Shown: positions 29,150-42,883, numbered from the stretch's first letter. The stretch: 64,000 bases of DNA from Azospirillum formosense (GCF_040500525.1 NZ_CP159403.1:1597001-1661000), one strand, 5' to 3'. Notes: generated from the sequence alone by a model not told the origin. Made by a program: numbers and translations.

Positions 29150-30208
29150 TCACGCCGCCCCGGCGCGCAGGCAATCGTGAATGTGCACAACACCGAGCGG
29201 CCGGTCCGCCTCCACCACGAACAGGCTGGTGATCTGCTTCGCGTTCATCTCCCGCAGCGCCTCCTCGACCAGCGCCTTGGGCCGGATCGTCTTGGGCCGC
29301 GGTGACATGATGCTGTCGGCGCGCTCCGCCCACAGCTCCGGCGTCAGATGGCGGCGGAGGTCGCCGTCCGTGATGACGCCGGCCAGCGCGCCCGCGGCGT
29401 CGAGCACGCCGACGCAGCCCAGCCGCTTGGCCGTCATCTCGAATATGACGGTGGAAAGCGGCGTATCCAAGGCGCACAGGGGCATATCCTCGCCCTTGTG
29501 CATCACGTCGGTCACCTTCAGCAGCGCCCGGCCGAGCTGGCCGCCGGGGTGGAACTGCTTGAAATCCGCCGCCGTGAAGCCGCGGCGCTCCAGCAGAGCC
29601 ACCGCCAGGGCGTCGCCCAGCGCCAGCATCATCGTGCTCGACGTGGTCGGGGCCAGCCCCAGCGGGCAGGCCTCCGGGGCCGGCGGCAACACCAGCGCCA
29701 CGTCCGACTGCTCGGCCAGCGAGGAGCCGGCGCGCCGGGTGATGCCGATCAGCGGGATGTCGAAGCGGCGGGTGTAGGCGACGATGTCCGACAGCTCGTG
29801 CGTCTCGCCGGAATTGGACAGGGCGATGACCGCGTCCTGCCGGGCGATCATGCCGAGGTCGCCGTGGCTCGCCTCGCCCGGATGGACGAAGAAGGCCGGC
29901 GTGCCGGTGGAGGCCAGGGTCGCGGCGATCTTGCGCGCCACATGGCCGGATTTGCCCATGCCGGAGACGACGACGCGCCCGGTTATCCCGGCCAGCCGGT
30001 CCAGCGCCCGCACGAAGGCGCCGTCCAGCCCGTCCGCCAGCGCGGTCAGGGCATCGGCCTCCATCCGCAGGACGCGCCGGGCGCTCGCGACGTCGCGGTC
30101 GGCCGCGGCGTCCGGCGCGCCGTCGGCCGGTCGATCGATCAGACTGGATGCCAGGCTGGATGCGGTCAGGCTCGTCAAGGCGGTGCTTGCCTCTTCTGGT
30201 TGGCCCAT
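29150..30208 (-). CDS. kdsD: arabinose-5-phosphate isomerase (KpsF/GutQ/KdsD)
   Basis: A 352-aa enzyme making D-arabinose-5-phosphate for Kdo and hence LPS inner core. A SIS domain (VVVSGMGKSGHVARKIAATL, HPGEASHGDLGM, ALSNSGETHEL) is followed by two CBS domains (VTDVMHKGEDMPLC and ADSIMSPRPKTI). I use ATG 30208; a longer version from TTG 30256 is possible. Its place ahead of lptCAB groups Kdo supply with LPS export. Confidence 0.94.
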   Translation of the reverse strand: MGQPEEASTALTSLTASSLASSLIDRPADGAPDAAADRDVASARRVLRMEADALTALADGLDGAFVRALDRLAGITGRVVVSGMGKSGHVARKIAATLASTGTPAFFVHPGEASHGDLGMIARQDAVIALSNSGETHELSDIVAYTRRFDIPLIGITRRAGSSLAEQSDVALVLPPAPEACPLGLAPTTSSTMMLALGDALAVALLERRGFTAADFKQFHPGGQLGRALLKVTDVMHKGEDMPLCALDTPLSTVIFEMTAKRLGCVGVLDAAGALAGVITDGDLRRHLTPELWAERADSIMSPRPKTIRPKALVEEALREMNAKQITSLFVVEADRPLGVVHIHDCLRAGAA

Positions 30209-30361
30209 CGGGCCGAAAAAGGGTACCCCGGCTGGCAGCGCGCGTATCCGCGACAACGCGCCAGCCGCCGCGCGGGCAGTATGCCCACCCGCGCGCGTCC
30301 GGTCAAATCAACGTCCGGAGGGCTTGACCTATTCCACCGGGGCTCCCGTCCCGGCGCCGGC

Positions 30362-30391
30362 CCTCAATGAGACAGTCCTCAATGAGACAGA
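30362..30391. repeat. 15-bp tandem duplication spanning the stop of the RNase D-like gene
   Basis: CCTCAATGAGACAG(T/A) occurs twice in a row (30362-30376 and 30377-30391), identical in 14 of 15 positions. The second copy contains the stop codon, so the first is a downstream untranslated duplicate. Confidence 0.85.
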
Positions 30392-31005
30392 ATGTCCGGC
30401 TGCTCCCAGCCGCCGAGGTCCAGCTCGCCGCGGGCCGGCAGGAAATCGAAGCAGGCCTTGGCGAGATGGGTCCGCCCCTCGCGCGCCAACATGACGTCGA
30501 GCTTCTCCTTGAGGTCGTGCAGGTGCAGAACGTCGGAGGCGGCGTATTTCATCTGCTCCGGGGTCAGCTCCGCCGCACCCCAGTCGGAGGACTGCTGCTG
30601 CTTGGACAGCTCCACCCCCAGCAGGTCCTTCACCAGATCCTTCAGCCCGTGCTTGTCGGTGAAGGTGCGGACCAGCTTGGACGCCACCTTGGTGCAGTAG
30701 ACGGGCTGGCAGACGACGCCGAGATAGGCCTGCATCACCGCCACGTCGAAGCGGGCGAAATGGAACAGCTTGGTGACGTCGGGATCGGCGAGCAGGCGCT
30801 TCAGGTTCGGCGCCTCGTACCGGCCCTTGCGGAACTGGACCAGATGCACCGTACCGTCGCCGGGGGAAAGCTGGACCAGGCAGAGCCGGTCGCGGTGGGG
30901 GTTCAGCCCCATGGTCTCGGTGTCGATGGCGACGGCGCCGCCACGGGCGAGGGACTTCAGGTCGAGACCGTCCGGCAGGTCGCCGTCATGGAGGTCGATG
31001 GGCAT
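30379..31005 (-). CDS. RNase D-like 3'-5' exonuclease
   Basis: A 208-aa DEDDy exonuclease domain without the HRDC domains of full RNase D. The three Exo motifs are AIDTETMGLNP, FHFARFDVAVM and the C-terminal YAASDVLHL with the catalytic Tyr. It probably matures or degrades RNA (tRNA 3' ends, for instance). A tRNA-Leu gene lies 123 bp upstream on the same strand, which may be coincidental. Short forms like this are common in Alphaproteobacteria. Confidence 0.88.
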   Translation of the reverse strand: MPIDLHDGDLPDGLDLKSLARGGAVAIDTETMGLNPHRDRLCLVQLSPGDGTVHLVQFRKGRYEAPNLKRLLADPDVTKLFHFARFDVAVMQAYLGVVCQPVYCTKVASKLVRTFTDKHGLKDLVKDLLGVELSKQQQSSDWGAAELTPEQMKYAASDVLHLHDLKEKLDVMLAREGRTHLAKACFDFLPARGELDLGGWEQPDILSH

Positions 31006-31128
31006 TGGGTGGCTTCCCGCTCGTTAGGACGGCCCCCGGCCACGGACCCCAGAAACGACGAACGCCGCTCTGCCACTTGTCCGTCCCGCTGGGGGAGGTC
31101 CGTAGCATGCGGCGCAGCCGGGTAGATA

Positions 31129-31215
31129 TGGTGCCCAGGAGAAGACTCGAACTTCCACGACATTTCTGCCACAGGTACCTGAAACCTGCGCGTCTACCAA
31201 TTCCGCCACCTGGGC
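31129..31215 (-). tRNA. tRNA-Leu (anticodon CAG)
   Basis: Read on the minus strand, the 87-nt gene starts GCCCAGG and ends CCTGGGC, then A, then an encoded CCA. The D-loop region GGAATTGGTAGACGC, anticodon stem-loop CAGGT-TTCAGGT-ACCTG (anticodon CAG), a long class II variable arm and the T-arm GTTCGAGTC are all visible. No integrase or attachment duplicate is nearby. Confidence 0.95.
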
Positions 31216-31443
31216 TCGGTGTGGGCCGCTTATGTAGCCGTCCGGCGAAGGCCCGTCAACAGCTTTTTTTCACGATCGCGCCGAAAGCCCCGCCGGGCGC
31301 GAAATGGGCCGCGGCCGGCGCGTCAGACCCTAGCCTCTTCCGGGAGGTTTCTATATAAGCAACCCCCGATCCGGTCGCCCCGCCCCGCTGGCGCGTGGCC
31401 CGGAGGCAAGAATTTGCGGGCCCAACGGCACGGGAGAAGGTCG

Positions 31444-32433
31444 ATGTCCTATCGCTCTGAAGTGGTCACGGTGTTCGGCGGTTCGGGATTCGTCGGCCGC
31501 CATCTCATTCGCCGCCTCGCCAAGACCGGCGCCATCGTGCGCGTGGTGTCGCGCCATCCGAACCAGGCCAACTTCCTGAAGACCGCCGGCTCGGTCGGCC
31601 AGATCGTGCCGATGGCCGCCGACGTGAAGGACGACCAGTCCGTCGCGCGGGCCATTCAGGGCGCGGACACCGTCATCAACCTGATCGGCACGCTGTACGA
31701 GCGCGGGGCCTGGAACTTCCAGACCGTGCATGTCGACGCCCCGGCGCGCATCGCCCGCATCGCCAAGGCCAGCGGCGTGCGCCGTCTCGTCCATGTCTCG
31801 GCCATCGGCGCCGACGCCCGGTCGGCCTCGGCCTACGCCAAGTCCAAGGCGGCGGGCGAGCAGGCGGTGACGCAGGCCTTCCCCGGCGCCACCATCATCC
31901 GCCCGAGCATCGTCTTCGGGCCGGAGGACGGCTTCTTCAACAGGTTCGCCGCCATGGCGCAGGTTTCCCCGGCGCTGCCGCTGATCGGCGGGGCGACGAA
32001 GTTCCAGCCGGTGTATGTCGGCGATCTGGCCGACGCCATCGCCGCCGCCGCGACGCTGGACTCGGCGGCCGGCAAGACCTTCGAGCTGGGCGGCCCGCGC
32101 GTCTACAGCTTCAAGGAGCTGATGCAGCTCATGCTGCGCGAGATCCGCCGCAAGCGCTTCCTCGTCCCGGTTCCCTGGAACGTGGCGGAGACGCTGGGCG
32201 GCCTGCTGGAGAAGGTGCCGCCGATCGTCGCCCCGCCGCTGACCCGCGACCAGGTGGAGATGCTGAAGACCGACAACGTCGCCGCCGCCGGCGCGCCGGG
32301 CTTCAAGGAGCTGGGCATCACCAGCCTGTCGAGCTGCGAGGTGATCCTGCCGACCTACCTGTCGCGCTTCATCGTCGGGGGGAAATCCAACACGATGCCG
32401 CGCGACGCCGGGAACCATTCCGGCGCGCACTGA
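31444..32433 (+). CDS. NDUFA9-like atypical SDR (complex I-associated NAD(P)-binding protein)
   Basis: A 329-aa extended SDR. The Rossmann motif is VFGGSGFVGRHLIRRL, followed by DTVINLIGTLYERG, RLVHVSAIGADARSASAYAKSKAAGE and IIRPSIVFGPEDGFFNRFA. This combination is the alphaproteobacterial counterpart of mitochondrial NDUFA9. It carries YAKSK at the usual Tyr/Lys site. The start ATG 31444 has a GGGAGAAGG ribosome-binding site; the frame upstream to 31219 is not used. Confidence 0.9.
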   Translation: MSYRSEVVTVFGGSGFVGRHLIRRLAKTGAIVRVVSRHPNQANFLKTAGSVGQIVPMAADVKDDQSVARAIQGADTVINLIGTLYERGAWNFQTVHVDAPARIARIAKASGVRRLVHVSAIGADARSASAYAKSKAAGEQAVTQAFPGATIIRPSIVFGPEDGFFNRFAAMAQVSPALPLIGGATKFQPVYVGDLADAIAAAATLDSAAGKTFELGGPRVYSFKELMQLMLREIRRKRFLVPVPWNVAETLGGLLEKVPPIVAPPLTRDQVEMLKTDNVAAAGAPGFKELGITSLSSCEVILPTYLSRFIVGGKSNTMPRDAGNHSGAH

Positions 32434-32474
32434 CCCTCGACGGGTCTGGCGTCATGGTCTGGCGCCATCGACAC

Positions 32475-32512
32475 GAAAGCCCCGGCCCGCCGCCGGGGCT
32501 TTCGCCGTTTCG
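32475..32512 (+). terminator. intrinsic terminator after the NDUFA9-like gene
   Basis: An 11-bp perfect stem GAAAGCCCCGG (32475-32485) / CCGGGGCTTTC (32493-32503) with a 7-nt loop, followed by CGCCGTTT. It sits 42 nt after the stop codon. Confidence 0.85.
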
Positions 32513-32635
32513 GGGCCCGGCCATCCCGCATGGCGGCGCCACGCAAGGGTGACCTGCGGCGCGCGGCCTTGATTCCCGCGCCGTCCTGCCGCATCTGGCC
32601 CCTTCATCGGGGCGACGGAAGGAGCGTGGGGAGTC

Positions 32636-33811
32636 ATGCAGGCCGCAACGCAGGATTTCACCATACGGGAATTCGCCGACCGCGCCCCGGGGGCCCGGCT
32701 GGCCTCCCTGGCGGCCTTCTTCGTCAACGGGTCGGTCTTCGGCGTCTGGGCGACCCAGATCCCGGCGATCAAGGATCACCTGGACCTCAGCCCCGGCGTG
32801 CTCGGCGTCGCCCTGCTCTGCCTCGCCGCCGGGGCGTTGACAGCCATGGTCGGCACCGGCCCGCTGCTCGGCCGCGTCGGCAGCGCCCCGGTGATCCGGC
32901 TCACCGCGCTGTTGTTCGCCGTGATCCTGCCGCTGCCGGCGCTGATGCCGGACCTGCTGTCCTTGTGCGCGGTGCTGTTCCTGTTCGGGGCGGCGGGCGG
33001 CACCATGGACGTGGCGATGAACGCCCACGGCGCCCTGGTGGAACGCCATCTCGGGCGGCCCATCATGTCGTCGCTGCACGGCATGTGGAGTCTGGGCGGC
33101 CTGTTCGGCGCCGGGGTCGGCGGGCTGCTGCTGCAGGTCCTGCCGCCGCCGGTCCAGGCCTCCCTCCTCGCCGCGGCCCTGCTGCTTTTGTTCGTCGCGC
33201 TGCAGCGCCGCTTCCTGCCCGGAAGCGCCGACCAGCAGGCGGAGCCTTCTGGCCTCGCCCTGCCCGACCGCGGCACGTTGCTGCTGGGCGCGCTGACCTT
33301 CCTGGCCTTCATGAGCGAGGGCGCGATCCTGGACTGGAGCGCCGTCTATCTGCGCGAGGATCTGGGCGGGGCCGCGTCGATCGCGGCGCTGGGCTTCGCG
33401 GTCTTTTCCGGCGCCATGGCGGTGGGCCGCTTCTGCGGCGACCGGTTGCGCCAGCGGTTCGGCGGACCGCTGCTGGTCCGCGCCGGGGCGGTGCTGGCCT
33501 TCGCCGGGCTGGCCGTCGCGCTGACCAGCGGCGGGCCGGTGGTGGCGGTCGCCGGGTTCGGGCTGACCGGGCTCGGCCTGTCGAACGTGGTGCCCGTGCT
33601 GTTCAGCGCCGCCGGGGCCAAGGCGGAGGGAGAGGCCGGCCAGGCCATCGCCGCGGTGGCGACCCTCGGCTACGCCGGGGTGCTGACCGGCCCGGCCCTG
33701 CTCGGCTTCGTGGCGGAGGCCAGCACGGTGGGCTTTTCCTTCGCCCTGGTCGCCGCGCTGGCGCTGGTCATCGCCGCGGCCTCCTCGCGCGCCGTCGCCC
33801 GGCAGGGCTGA
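32636..33811 (+). CDS. MFS transporter (YbjJ-like)
   Basis: A 391-aa protein with about 12 hydrophobic segments. The region FFVNGSVFGVWATQIPAIKDHLDLS and the loop GGTMDVAMNAHGALVERHLGRPIMSSLHG resemble the YbjJ-type MFS subgroup. The substrate is unknown. A GGGGAG ribosome-binding site precedes ATG 32636. It converges on uppP with only 27 bp between stops. Confidence 0.85.
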   Translation: MQAATQDFTIREFADRAPGARLASLAAFFVNGSVFGVWATQIPAIKDHLDLSPGVLGVALLCLAAGALTAMVGTGPLLGRVGSAPVIRLTALLFAVILPLPALMPDLLSLCAVLFLFGAAGGTMDVAMNAHGALVERHLGRPIMSSLHGMWSLGGLFGAGVGGLLLQVLPPPVQASLLAAALLLLFVALQRRFLPGSADQQAEPSGLALPDRGTLLLGALTFLAFMSEGAILDWSAVYLREDLGGAASIAALGFAVFSGAMAVGRFCGDRLRQRFGGPLLVRAGAVLAFAGLAVALTSGGPVVAVAGFGLTGLGLSNVVPVLFSAAGAKAEGEAGQAIAAVATLGYAGVLTGPALLGFVAEASTVGFSFALVAALALVIAAASSRAVARQG

Positions 33812-33838
33812 GGCGCGCGGGAGACCGGCCCGTTCCGA

Positions 33839-34639
33839 TCACAGATAGAGGAACGCCAGCATCCCCGTGCCGATGGCGATGCGGTACCAGGCGAAGGGCG
33901 CGAAGCCGTAGCGCCCGACGAAATCCACCAGCACCTTGACCACCAGCGCCGCCGCGACGAAGGCGGTGACGAAGCCGACCCCGATCAGCAGCGCGGAGTC
34001 GACGTTCATCAGGCTCCAGTTCTTGTAGAGGTCATAGACCGTGGCGCCGGCCATGGTCGGGATCGCCAGGAAGAAGGAGAATTCCGCGGCGGTCCGCCGG
34101 TCCACCCCCATCAGCAGCGAGCCGATGATCGTGGCGCCCGAGCGCGACACGCCCGGCACCAGCGCCAGACACTGGCACAGGCCGATCTTGAGGGCGAGCG
34201 GCGCCGGGAAGCGCTCGATCTGGTGATAGCGCGGGACCGGCACCAGCCGTTCCGCCATCAGGATGCCGACGCCGCCCAGGATCAGCGCGATGCTCACCAC
34301 CGTCGGGTTGAACAGCACCGCCTTGATGACGCCGTGCAGCGCCGCCCCCAGCACCATCGCCGGCAGGAAGGCCAGGATCACCGCCATGGCGAAGTGACGG
34401 GCGCCCGGATCGTCCTTCAGGCCGGTGACCACGTTCCACAGCCGGGCGAAATAGACCGTGCAGATCGCCAGGATCGCACCGAGCTGGATCACCACCTCGA
34501 ACACCTTGCCCGGCGGCCCTTCGAAGCCCAGCAGGGTGTCGAAAATGATCAGGTGGCCGGTGGACGAGACCGGCAGGAATTCGGTCAGCCCTTCGATCAG
34601 GCCGAGCAAAGCGGCGTCCAGATATTGGTCGATCAGCAT
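33839..34639 (-). CDS. uppP: undecaprenyl-diphosphatase
   Basis: A 266-aa polytopic BacA/UppP enzyme recycling undecaprenyl pyrophosphate to the monophosphate carrier for peptidoglycan and LPS O-antigen synthesis. Both signature regions are present: GLIEGLTEFLPVSSTGHLI with catalytic Glu residues, and LVPGVSRSGATIIGSLLMG with the catalytic Arg. ATG 34639 (MLIDQYLDA) is the natural start. Confers basal bacitracin tolerance in the family. Confidence 0.96.
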   Translation of the reverse strand: MLIDQYLDAALLGLIEGLTEFLPVSSTGHLIIFDTLLGFEGPPGKVFEVVIQLGAILAICTVYFARLWNVVTGLKDDPGARHFAMAVILAFLPAMVLGAALHGVIKAVLFNPTVVSIALILGGVGILMAERLVPVPRYHQIERFPAPLALKIGLCQCLALVPGVSRSGATIIGSLLMGVDRRTAAEFSFFLAIPTMAGATVYDLYKNWSLMNVDSALLIGVGFVTAFVAAALVVKVLVDFVGRYGFAPFAWYRIAIGTGMLAFLYL

Positions 34640-35031
34640 GCGGCGCGTGGCCTCTGACAGGATGGCGGATGGCAATGTCCGGCTTATAGCAGCGCAACAT
34701 GGCGAAGGCGACGACCCATGGGGCGATACCCCTAATTGGGCGATAGTCCCGGATCGGTCCTAATTTTCTTGCTTGTTTTTCAAGCACTCCGGCCGTTCCC
34801 GGAGGCCTCCGCGACATCGAGTCACGGTTTGGTCAGCTATCCTGTCCTAACGGCGAAAATATGCTCGCGCGGCGCCTTCTCTTGCGGTATATGACGTTCA
34901 GACCGCGTGACCGCGGGCTTTCGTTTTCACTGCGGCCACGCCCCTCGCCGTGCCCCACCGGCACGAGGAAGGGTCGCCCGGCCGCCGGCGCCGTCCCCAT
35001 GCACGGGACACGGGAAGAAGGAGCAGGCGTT
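34640..35031. other. 392-bp divergent control region between uppP and gltD
   Basis: No gene is convincing here. It should hold both divergent promoters. An AT-richer patch (about 34755-34790) contains the inverted repeat TGCTTG-TTTTT-CAAGCA (34770-34786). The stretch from about 34870 to 35031 is a long GC-rich gltD leader. I could not place a reliable sigma-54 or NtrC site by eye. Confidence 0.5.
34770..34786. promoter_or_regulatory. inverted repeat, candidate operator
   Basis: TGCTTG and CAAGCA flank TTTTT in the uppP-gltD divergent region, giving a symmetric 17-bp site. It could serve a regulator of either gene. No family is assigned. Confidence 0.4.
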
Positions 35032-36480
35032 ATGGCGAACCAGAGGATGTTGGGCTTCGTGCACACCGCGCAGCGGATGCCCGACAAACGCCCGGCCGCG
35101 GAGCGCCGCCAGGATTTCGCCGAGATCTACGCCCGCTTCTCCGACGAGCGCGCCAACGAGCAGGCCAACCGCTGCTCGCAATGCGGCGTTCCCTTCTGCC
35201 AGGTGCACTGCCCGGTCTCCAACAACATCCCCGACTGGCTGAAGCTGACCTCCGAAGGCCGGCTGGAGGAGGCTTACGAGGTCTCCCAGGCCACCAACAA
35301 CTTCCCGGAGATCTGCGGCCGCATCTGCCCGCAGGACCGCCTGTGCGAGGGCAACTGCGTCATCGAGCAGTCCACCCACGGCGCCGTCACCATCGGGTCG
35401 GTGGAGAAGTACATCAACGACACCGCCTGGGATCAGGGCTGGGTGAAGCCGCGCAAGCCGTCGCGCGAGCTGGGCGTCTCGGTCGGCATCATCGGCGCCG
35501 GTCCCGCCGGCCTCGCCGCCGCGGAGGAGCTGCGCGCCAAGGGCTACGAGGTGCACGTCTACGACCGCTACGACCGCATGGGCGGCCTGCTGGTCTACGG
35601 CATCCCCGGCTTCAAGCTGGAGAAGTCGGTGGTCGAGCGCCGCGTCAAGCTGCTGGCCGACGCCGGGGTGGTCTACCACCCGAACTTCGAGGTGGGCCGC
35701 GACGCCTCCCTGCCGGAGCTGCGCCGCAAGCACGTCGCCGTGCTGGTCGCCACCGGCGTCTACAAGGCGCGCGACATCAAGGCGCCGGGCTCGGGCCTGG
35801 GCAACATCGTGGCGGCGCTGGACTACCTGACCACCTCCAACAAGGTCAGCCTGGGCGACACGGTGGAGGCGTACGAGAACGGCTCCCTGAACGCCGCGGG
35901 CAAGCATGTGGTGGTCCTGGGCGGCGGCGACACCGCCATGGACTGCGTGCGCACGGCCATCCGCCAGGGCGCCACGTCCGTCAAGTGTCTGTACCGCCGC
36001 GACCGCAAGAACATGCCGGGCTCGCAGCGCGAGGTCGCCCACGCCGAGGAGGAGGGCGTGGAGTTCATCTGGCAGGCCGCCCCCGAAGGCTTCACCGGCG
36101 ACACGGTGGTGACCGGCGTGCGCGCCGTGCGCATCCATCTGGGCGTCGCCGACGCCACCGGCCGCCAGACCCCGCAGGTGATCGAGGGATCGGAATTCAC
36201 GGTCCAGGCCGATCTGGTCATCAAGGCGCTCGGCTTCGAGCCGGAGGACCTGCCCAACGCCTTCGGCGAGCCGGAGCTGAAGGTCACCCGCTGGGGCACG
36301 CTGCTGGTCGACCACCGCAGCAAGATGACCAACATGGACGGCGTGTTCGCCGCCGGCGACATCGTGCGCGGCGCCTCGCTGGTGGTGTGGGCCATCCGAG
36401 ACGGCCGCGACGCGGCCGAGGGCATCCACGCCTACGCCAAGGCGAAGGCCGAGGCTCCGGTCGCCGTCGCGGCGGAATAA
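35032..36480 (+). CDS. gltD: glutamate synthase (NADPH) small/beta subunit
   Basis: A 482-aa flavoprotein that oxidises NADPH and feeds electrons to the alpha subunit. The N-terminal cysteine clusters CSQCGVPFCQVHC and CGRICPQDRLCEGNC ligate the two 4Fe-4S centres of the complex. The FAD site (IIGAGPAGLAAAEEL) and NADPH site (VVLGGGDTAMDCVRTA) follow, then the C-terminal VFAAGDIVRGASLVVWAI. The start is ATG 35032, behind a GAAGGAG ribosome-binding site. It precedes gltB, the order known in A. brasilense. Confidence 0.98.
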   Translation: MANQRMLGFVHTAQRMPDKRPAAERRQDFAEIYARFSDERANEQANRCSQCGVPFCQVHCPVSNNIPDWLKLTSEGRLEEAYEVSQATNNFPEICGRICPQDRLCEGNCVIEQSTHGAVTIGSVEKYINDTAWDQGWVKPRKPSRELGVSVGIIGAGPAGLAAAEELRAKGYEVHVYDRYDRMGGLLVYGIPGFKLEKSVVERRVKLLADAGVVYHPNFEVGRDASLPELRRKHVAVLVATGVYKARDIKAPGSGLGNIVAALDYLTTSNKVSLGDTVEAYENGSLNAAGKHVVVLGGGDTAMDCVRTAIRQGATSVKCLYRRDRKNMPGSQREVAHAEEEGVEFIWQAAPEGFTGDTVVTGVRAVRIHLGVADATGRQTPQVIEGSEFTVQADLVIKALGFEPEDLPNAFGEPELKVTRWGTLLVDHRSKMTNMDGVFAAGDIVRGASLVVWAIRDGRDAAEGIHAYAKAKAEAPVAVAAE

Positions 36481-36510
36481 AAGCCGCAACAATCCATAAT
36501 TCCGCGGGTT

Positions 36511-36561
36511 CCAGGGGTCCATTTCGGCCCCTGGCGGGGGTGAAGGGGCGAAGTCCCCCTT
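36511..36561. repeat. double hairpin in the gltD-gltB spacer
   Basis: CCAGGGG (36511-36517) pairs with CCCCTGG (36528-36534), and AAGGGG (36543-36548) with CCCCTT (36556-36561). The block looks like a second family of palindromic intergenic repeats rather than a terminator. No T-run follows, and gltB must be reached by transcription through it. Confidence 0.6.
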
Positions 36562-36608
36562 CCGAACAGACTGCCCCCGTCAAACAGACTGACTGAAAGG
36601 GTCCACCG

Positions 36609-41156
<4,548 letters not shown>

Positions 41157-41194
41157 GACCCAAGCAATAAGTCTCAGGTCGATTGTGCATACGC

Positions 41195-41229
41195 GAACGG
41201 CGGTCCGGGGTAACCGGGCCGCCGTTTTT
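41195..41229 (+). terminator. intrinsic terminator after gltB
   Basis: AACGGCGG...CCGG, a short loop, CCGG...CCGCCGTT, then a T-run, about 40 nt past the gltB stop. It closes the gltDB operon. Confidence 0.85.
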
Positions 41230-41343
41230 CACGCCCGCCACGGCACGGGCGTCCTTTTCATGGCGCCGGTTCTTGGAATAATCTGGTGCGGAATGGGTTG
41301 TTAGGACCGCCTGGGAGCATCCGCAACCACACGGGAGGGCGTC

Positions 41344-41799
41344 ATGCCGGCAGAGGGCGGCTCGCGCATCAACATTCGCTTCGCCACGGCGGCCGACGGG
41401 CCGCGCTGCGCCGACATCTTCCTGCACGGGCGCCGCGCCGCCTTTTCCTGGCAACCCGAGGACCGGTTCGGCCTGGACGACTATTACGACTGCGTCGACG
41501 GGGAGGAGGTGCTGGTGGCGGAGGCCGGAGGCGGCGTGGTCGGCTTCATCTCCGTCGATGTGGCGGACCGCTTCATCCACAACCTGTTCATCGCTCCGCT
41601 GTGGCGGGGGCGGGGCATCGGCAGCGCGCTGCTGCGCGAGGCGCTGACCCTGCTGCGCGGCTCCGCCGAACTGGCCTGCGCCTCGCGCAACGCGGCGGCC
41701 CGCGCCTTCTACGAGCACAACGGCTGGACCCCGGTCCCCGGCGCTGAAAGCGGAGGGCATGCGGAGCCTCTGGTGGTCTACCGCAAATCCGCCCTTTGA
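41344..41799 (+). CDS. GNAT family N-acetyltransferase
   Basis: A 151-aa GNAT fold. IRFATAADGPRCADIF opens the domain, VAEAGGGVVGFISV is strand 4, and the acetyl-CoA pyrophosphate loop reads FIAPLWRGRGIGSALL (Q/RxxGxG/A). It ends with ARAFYEHNGWTPV. The acceptor is unknown. It stands alone after the gltB terminator. Confidence 0.85.
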   Translation: MPAEGGSRINIRFATAADGPRCADIFLHGRRAAFSWQPEDRFGLDDYYDCVDGEEVLVAEAGGGVVGFISVDVADRFIHNLFIAPLWRGRGIGSALLREALTLLRGSAELACASRNAAARAFYEHNGWTPVPGAESGGHAEPLVVYRKSAL

Positions 41800-41900
41800 C
41801 ACCCTCTCGGCACGGTTAATCCATAAGCCGAAGGAGCGGCGTCACAGGCCAAAGCGCAGACTGTTTTCCACGCTCCCCATACGCTACAGTCCGGCCCGGC

Positions 41901-42569
41901 ATGCGGACACTCCATCACCATCCCCTCCATCCCTTGTCCCGCGTCGCGCGGGTGATGCTGGCCGAGAAGGGTCTTCCCTTCGAGTCGGTCATCGAGAAGC
42001 CGTGGGAACGGCGCGAGGACTTCCTGATGCTGAATCCCGCCGGCGAGCCGCCGGTGCTGGTGGAGGAGGACGGAACCGTCGTGGCCGGCGGGCTGCCCGT
42101 TCTGGAGTATCTGGAGGAGGCCTACCCCGACGTGGCGCTGATGCCGCGGGAGGTGGCGGCCCGCGCCGAGGTGCGCCGGATCGTCGACTGGTTCACCCGG
42201 ACCTTCGACCGCGAGGTGACCGAGAATCTGGTCGGCGAGAAGCTGATCAAGCGGCTGTCCGGCCAGGGCCACCCCTACGCCCCGGCGATCCGCGCCGGGC
42301 TGGCGAACATCCAGTACCACATGGAATACATCGCCTTCCTGTCGGAACGCCGCCCCTGGCTGGCCGGCTCCAGCTTCACGGTGGCCGACATCGCGGCGGC
42401 GGCGGCGCTGTCCTGCGTCGATTACGTGGACAACGTGCCGTGGGACAAGGTGCCGGAGGCCAAGGACTGGTACGCGCGGATCAAGTCACGCCCCAGCTTC
42501 CGCGGCCTGCTGTCCGACAGCATCCCCGGCTGCCCGCCGCCCCGCCATTACGCCGATCTGGATTTCTGA
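41901..42569 (+). CDS. glutathione S-transferase family protein
   Basis: A 222-aa protein. The N-terminal thioredoxin-like domain has LSRVARVMLAEKGLPFE, LNPAGEPPVLVEEDG with the cis-Pro, and LPVLEYLEEAYP. The helical C-terminal domain has the N-capping GSSFTVADIAAAAAL. The usual catalytic Ser/Cys position is in HPLSRVAR. Physiological substrate unknown. Confidence 0.88.
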   Translation: MRTLHHHPLHPLSRVARVMLAEKGLPFESVIEKPWERREDFLMLNPAGEPPVLVEEDGTVVAGGLPVLEYLEEAYPDVALMPREVAARAEVRRIVDWFTRTFDREVTENLVGEKLIKRLSGQGHPYAPAIRAGLANIQYHMEYIAFLSERRPWLAGSSFTVADIAAAAALSCVDYVDNVPWDKVPEAKDWYARIKSRPSFRGLLSDSIPGCPPPRHYADLDF

Positions 42570-42712
42570 TCCGCCGACTTCGGCGGGAAGGAACGCGGCC
42601 CCGGTCAACCCCCGCGTTCTGTCCGACCGGGATAGGCCCCGCCAATGGATGGAACCCCACCCGTACCGGTCTGTTTCGCTTTGGTTGCAGACCGGCTGAG
42701 GAGGATGGGGGC

Positions 42713-42883
42713 ATGGCCCAACACGACTACGTCCGTCACACGCTCGATTGCCTGGAGGAGGCGCAAGCGGCCCTGCGGCTTGCCCAACGCAAGGGCCAGA
42801 TCGCGCCGGAGGACGAGGACCAGCTGTCCCGCCGCCTCGAAGGAATCACCGAACGCATCGCCCAGGTTCAGGAGATGCATTGA
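42713..42883 (+). CDS. small hypothetical protein (56 aa)
   Basis: From ATG 42713 with a strong GAGGAGG ribosome-binding site. The sequence is MAQHDYVRHTLDCLEEAQAA then LRLAQRKGQIAPEDEDQLSR and ends ERIAQVQEMH. It is predicted to be wholly helical and amphipathic, without membrane segment or metal motif. I do not recognise the family. The strong start signal and its own downstream hairpin suggest a real gene. Confidence 0.65.
   Translation: MAQHDYVRHTLDCLEEAQAALRLAQRKGQIAPEDEDQLSRRLEGITERIAQVQEMH

Noticed and set aside
31129..31215. tRNA-Leu as an integration site
   Set aside because: No integrase, no duplicated 3' end and no foreign gene block on either side.
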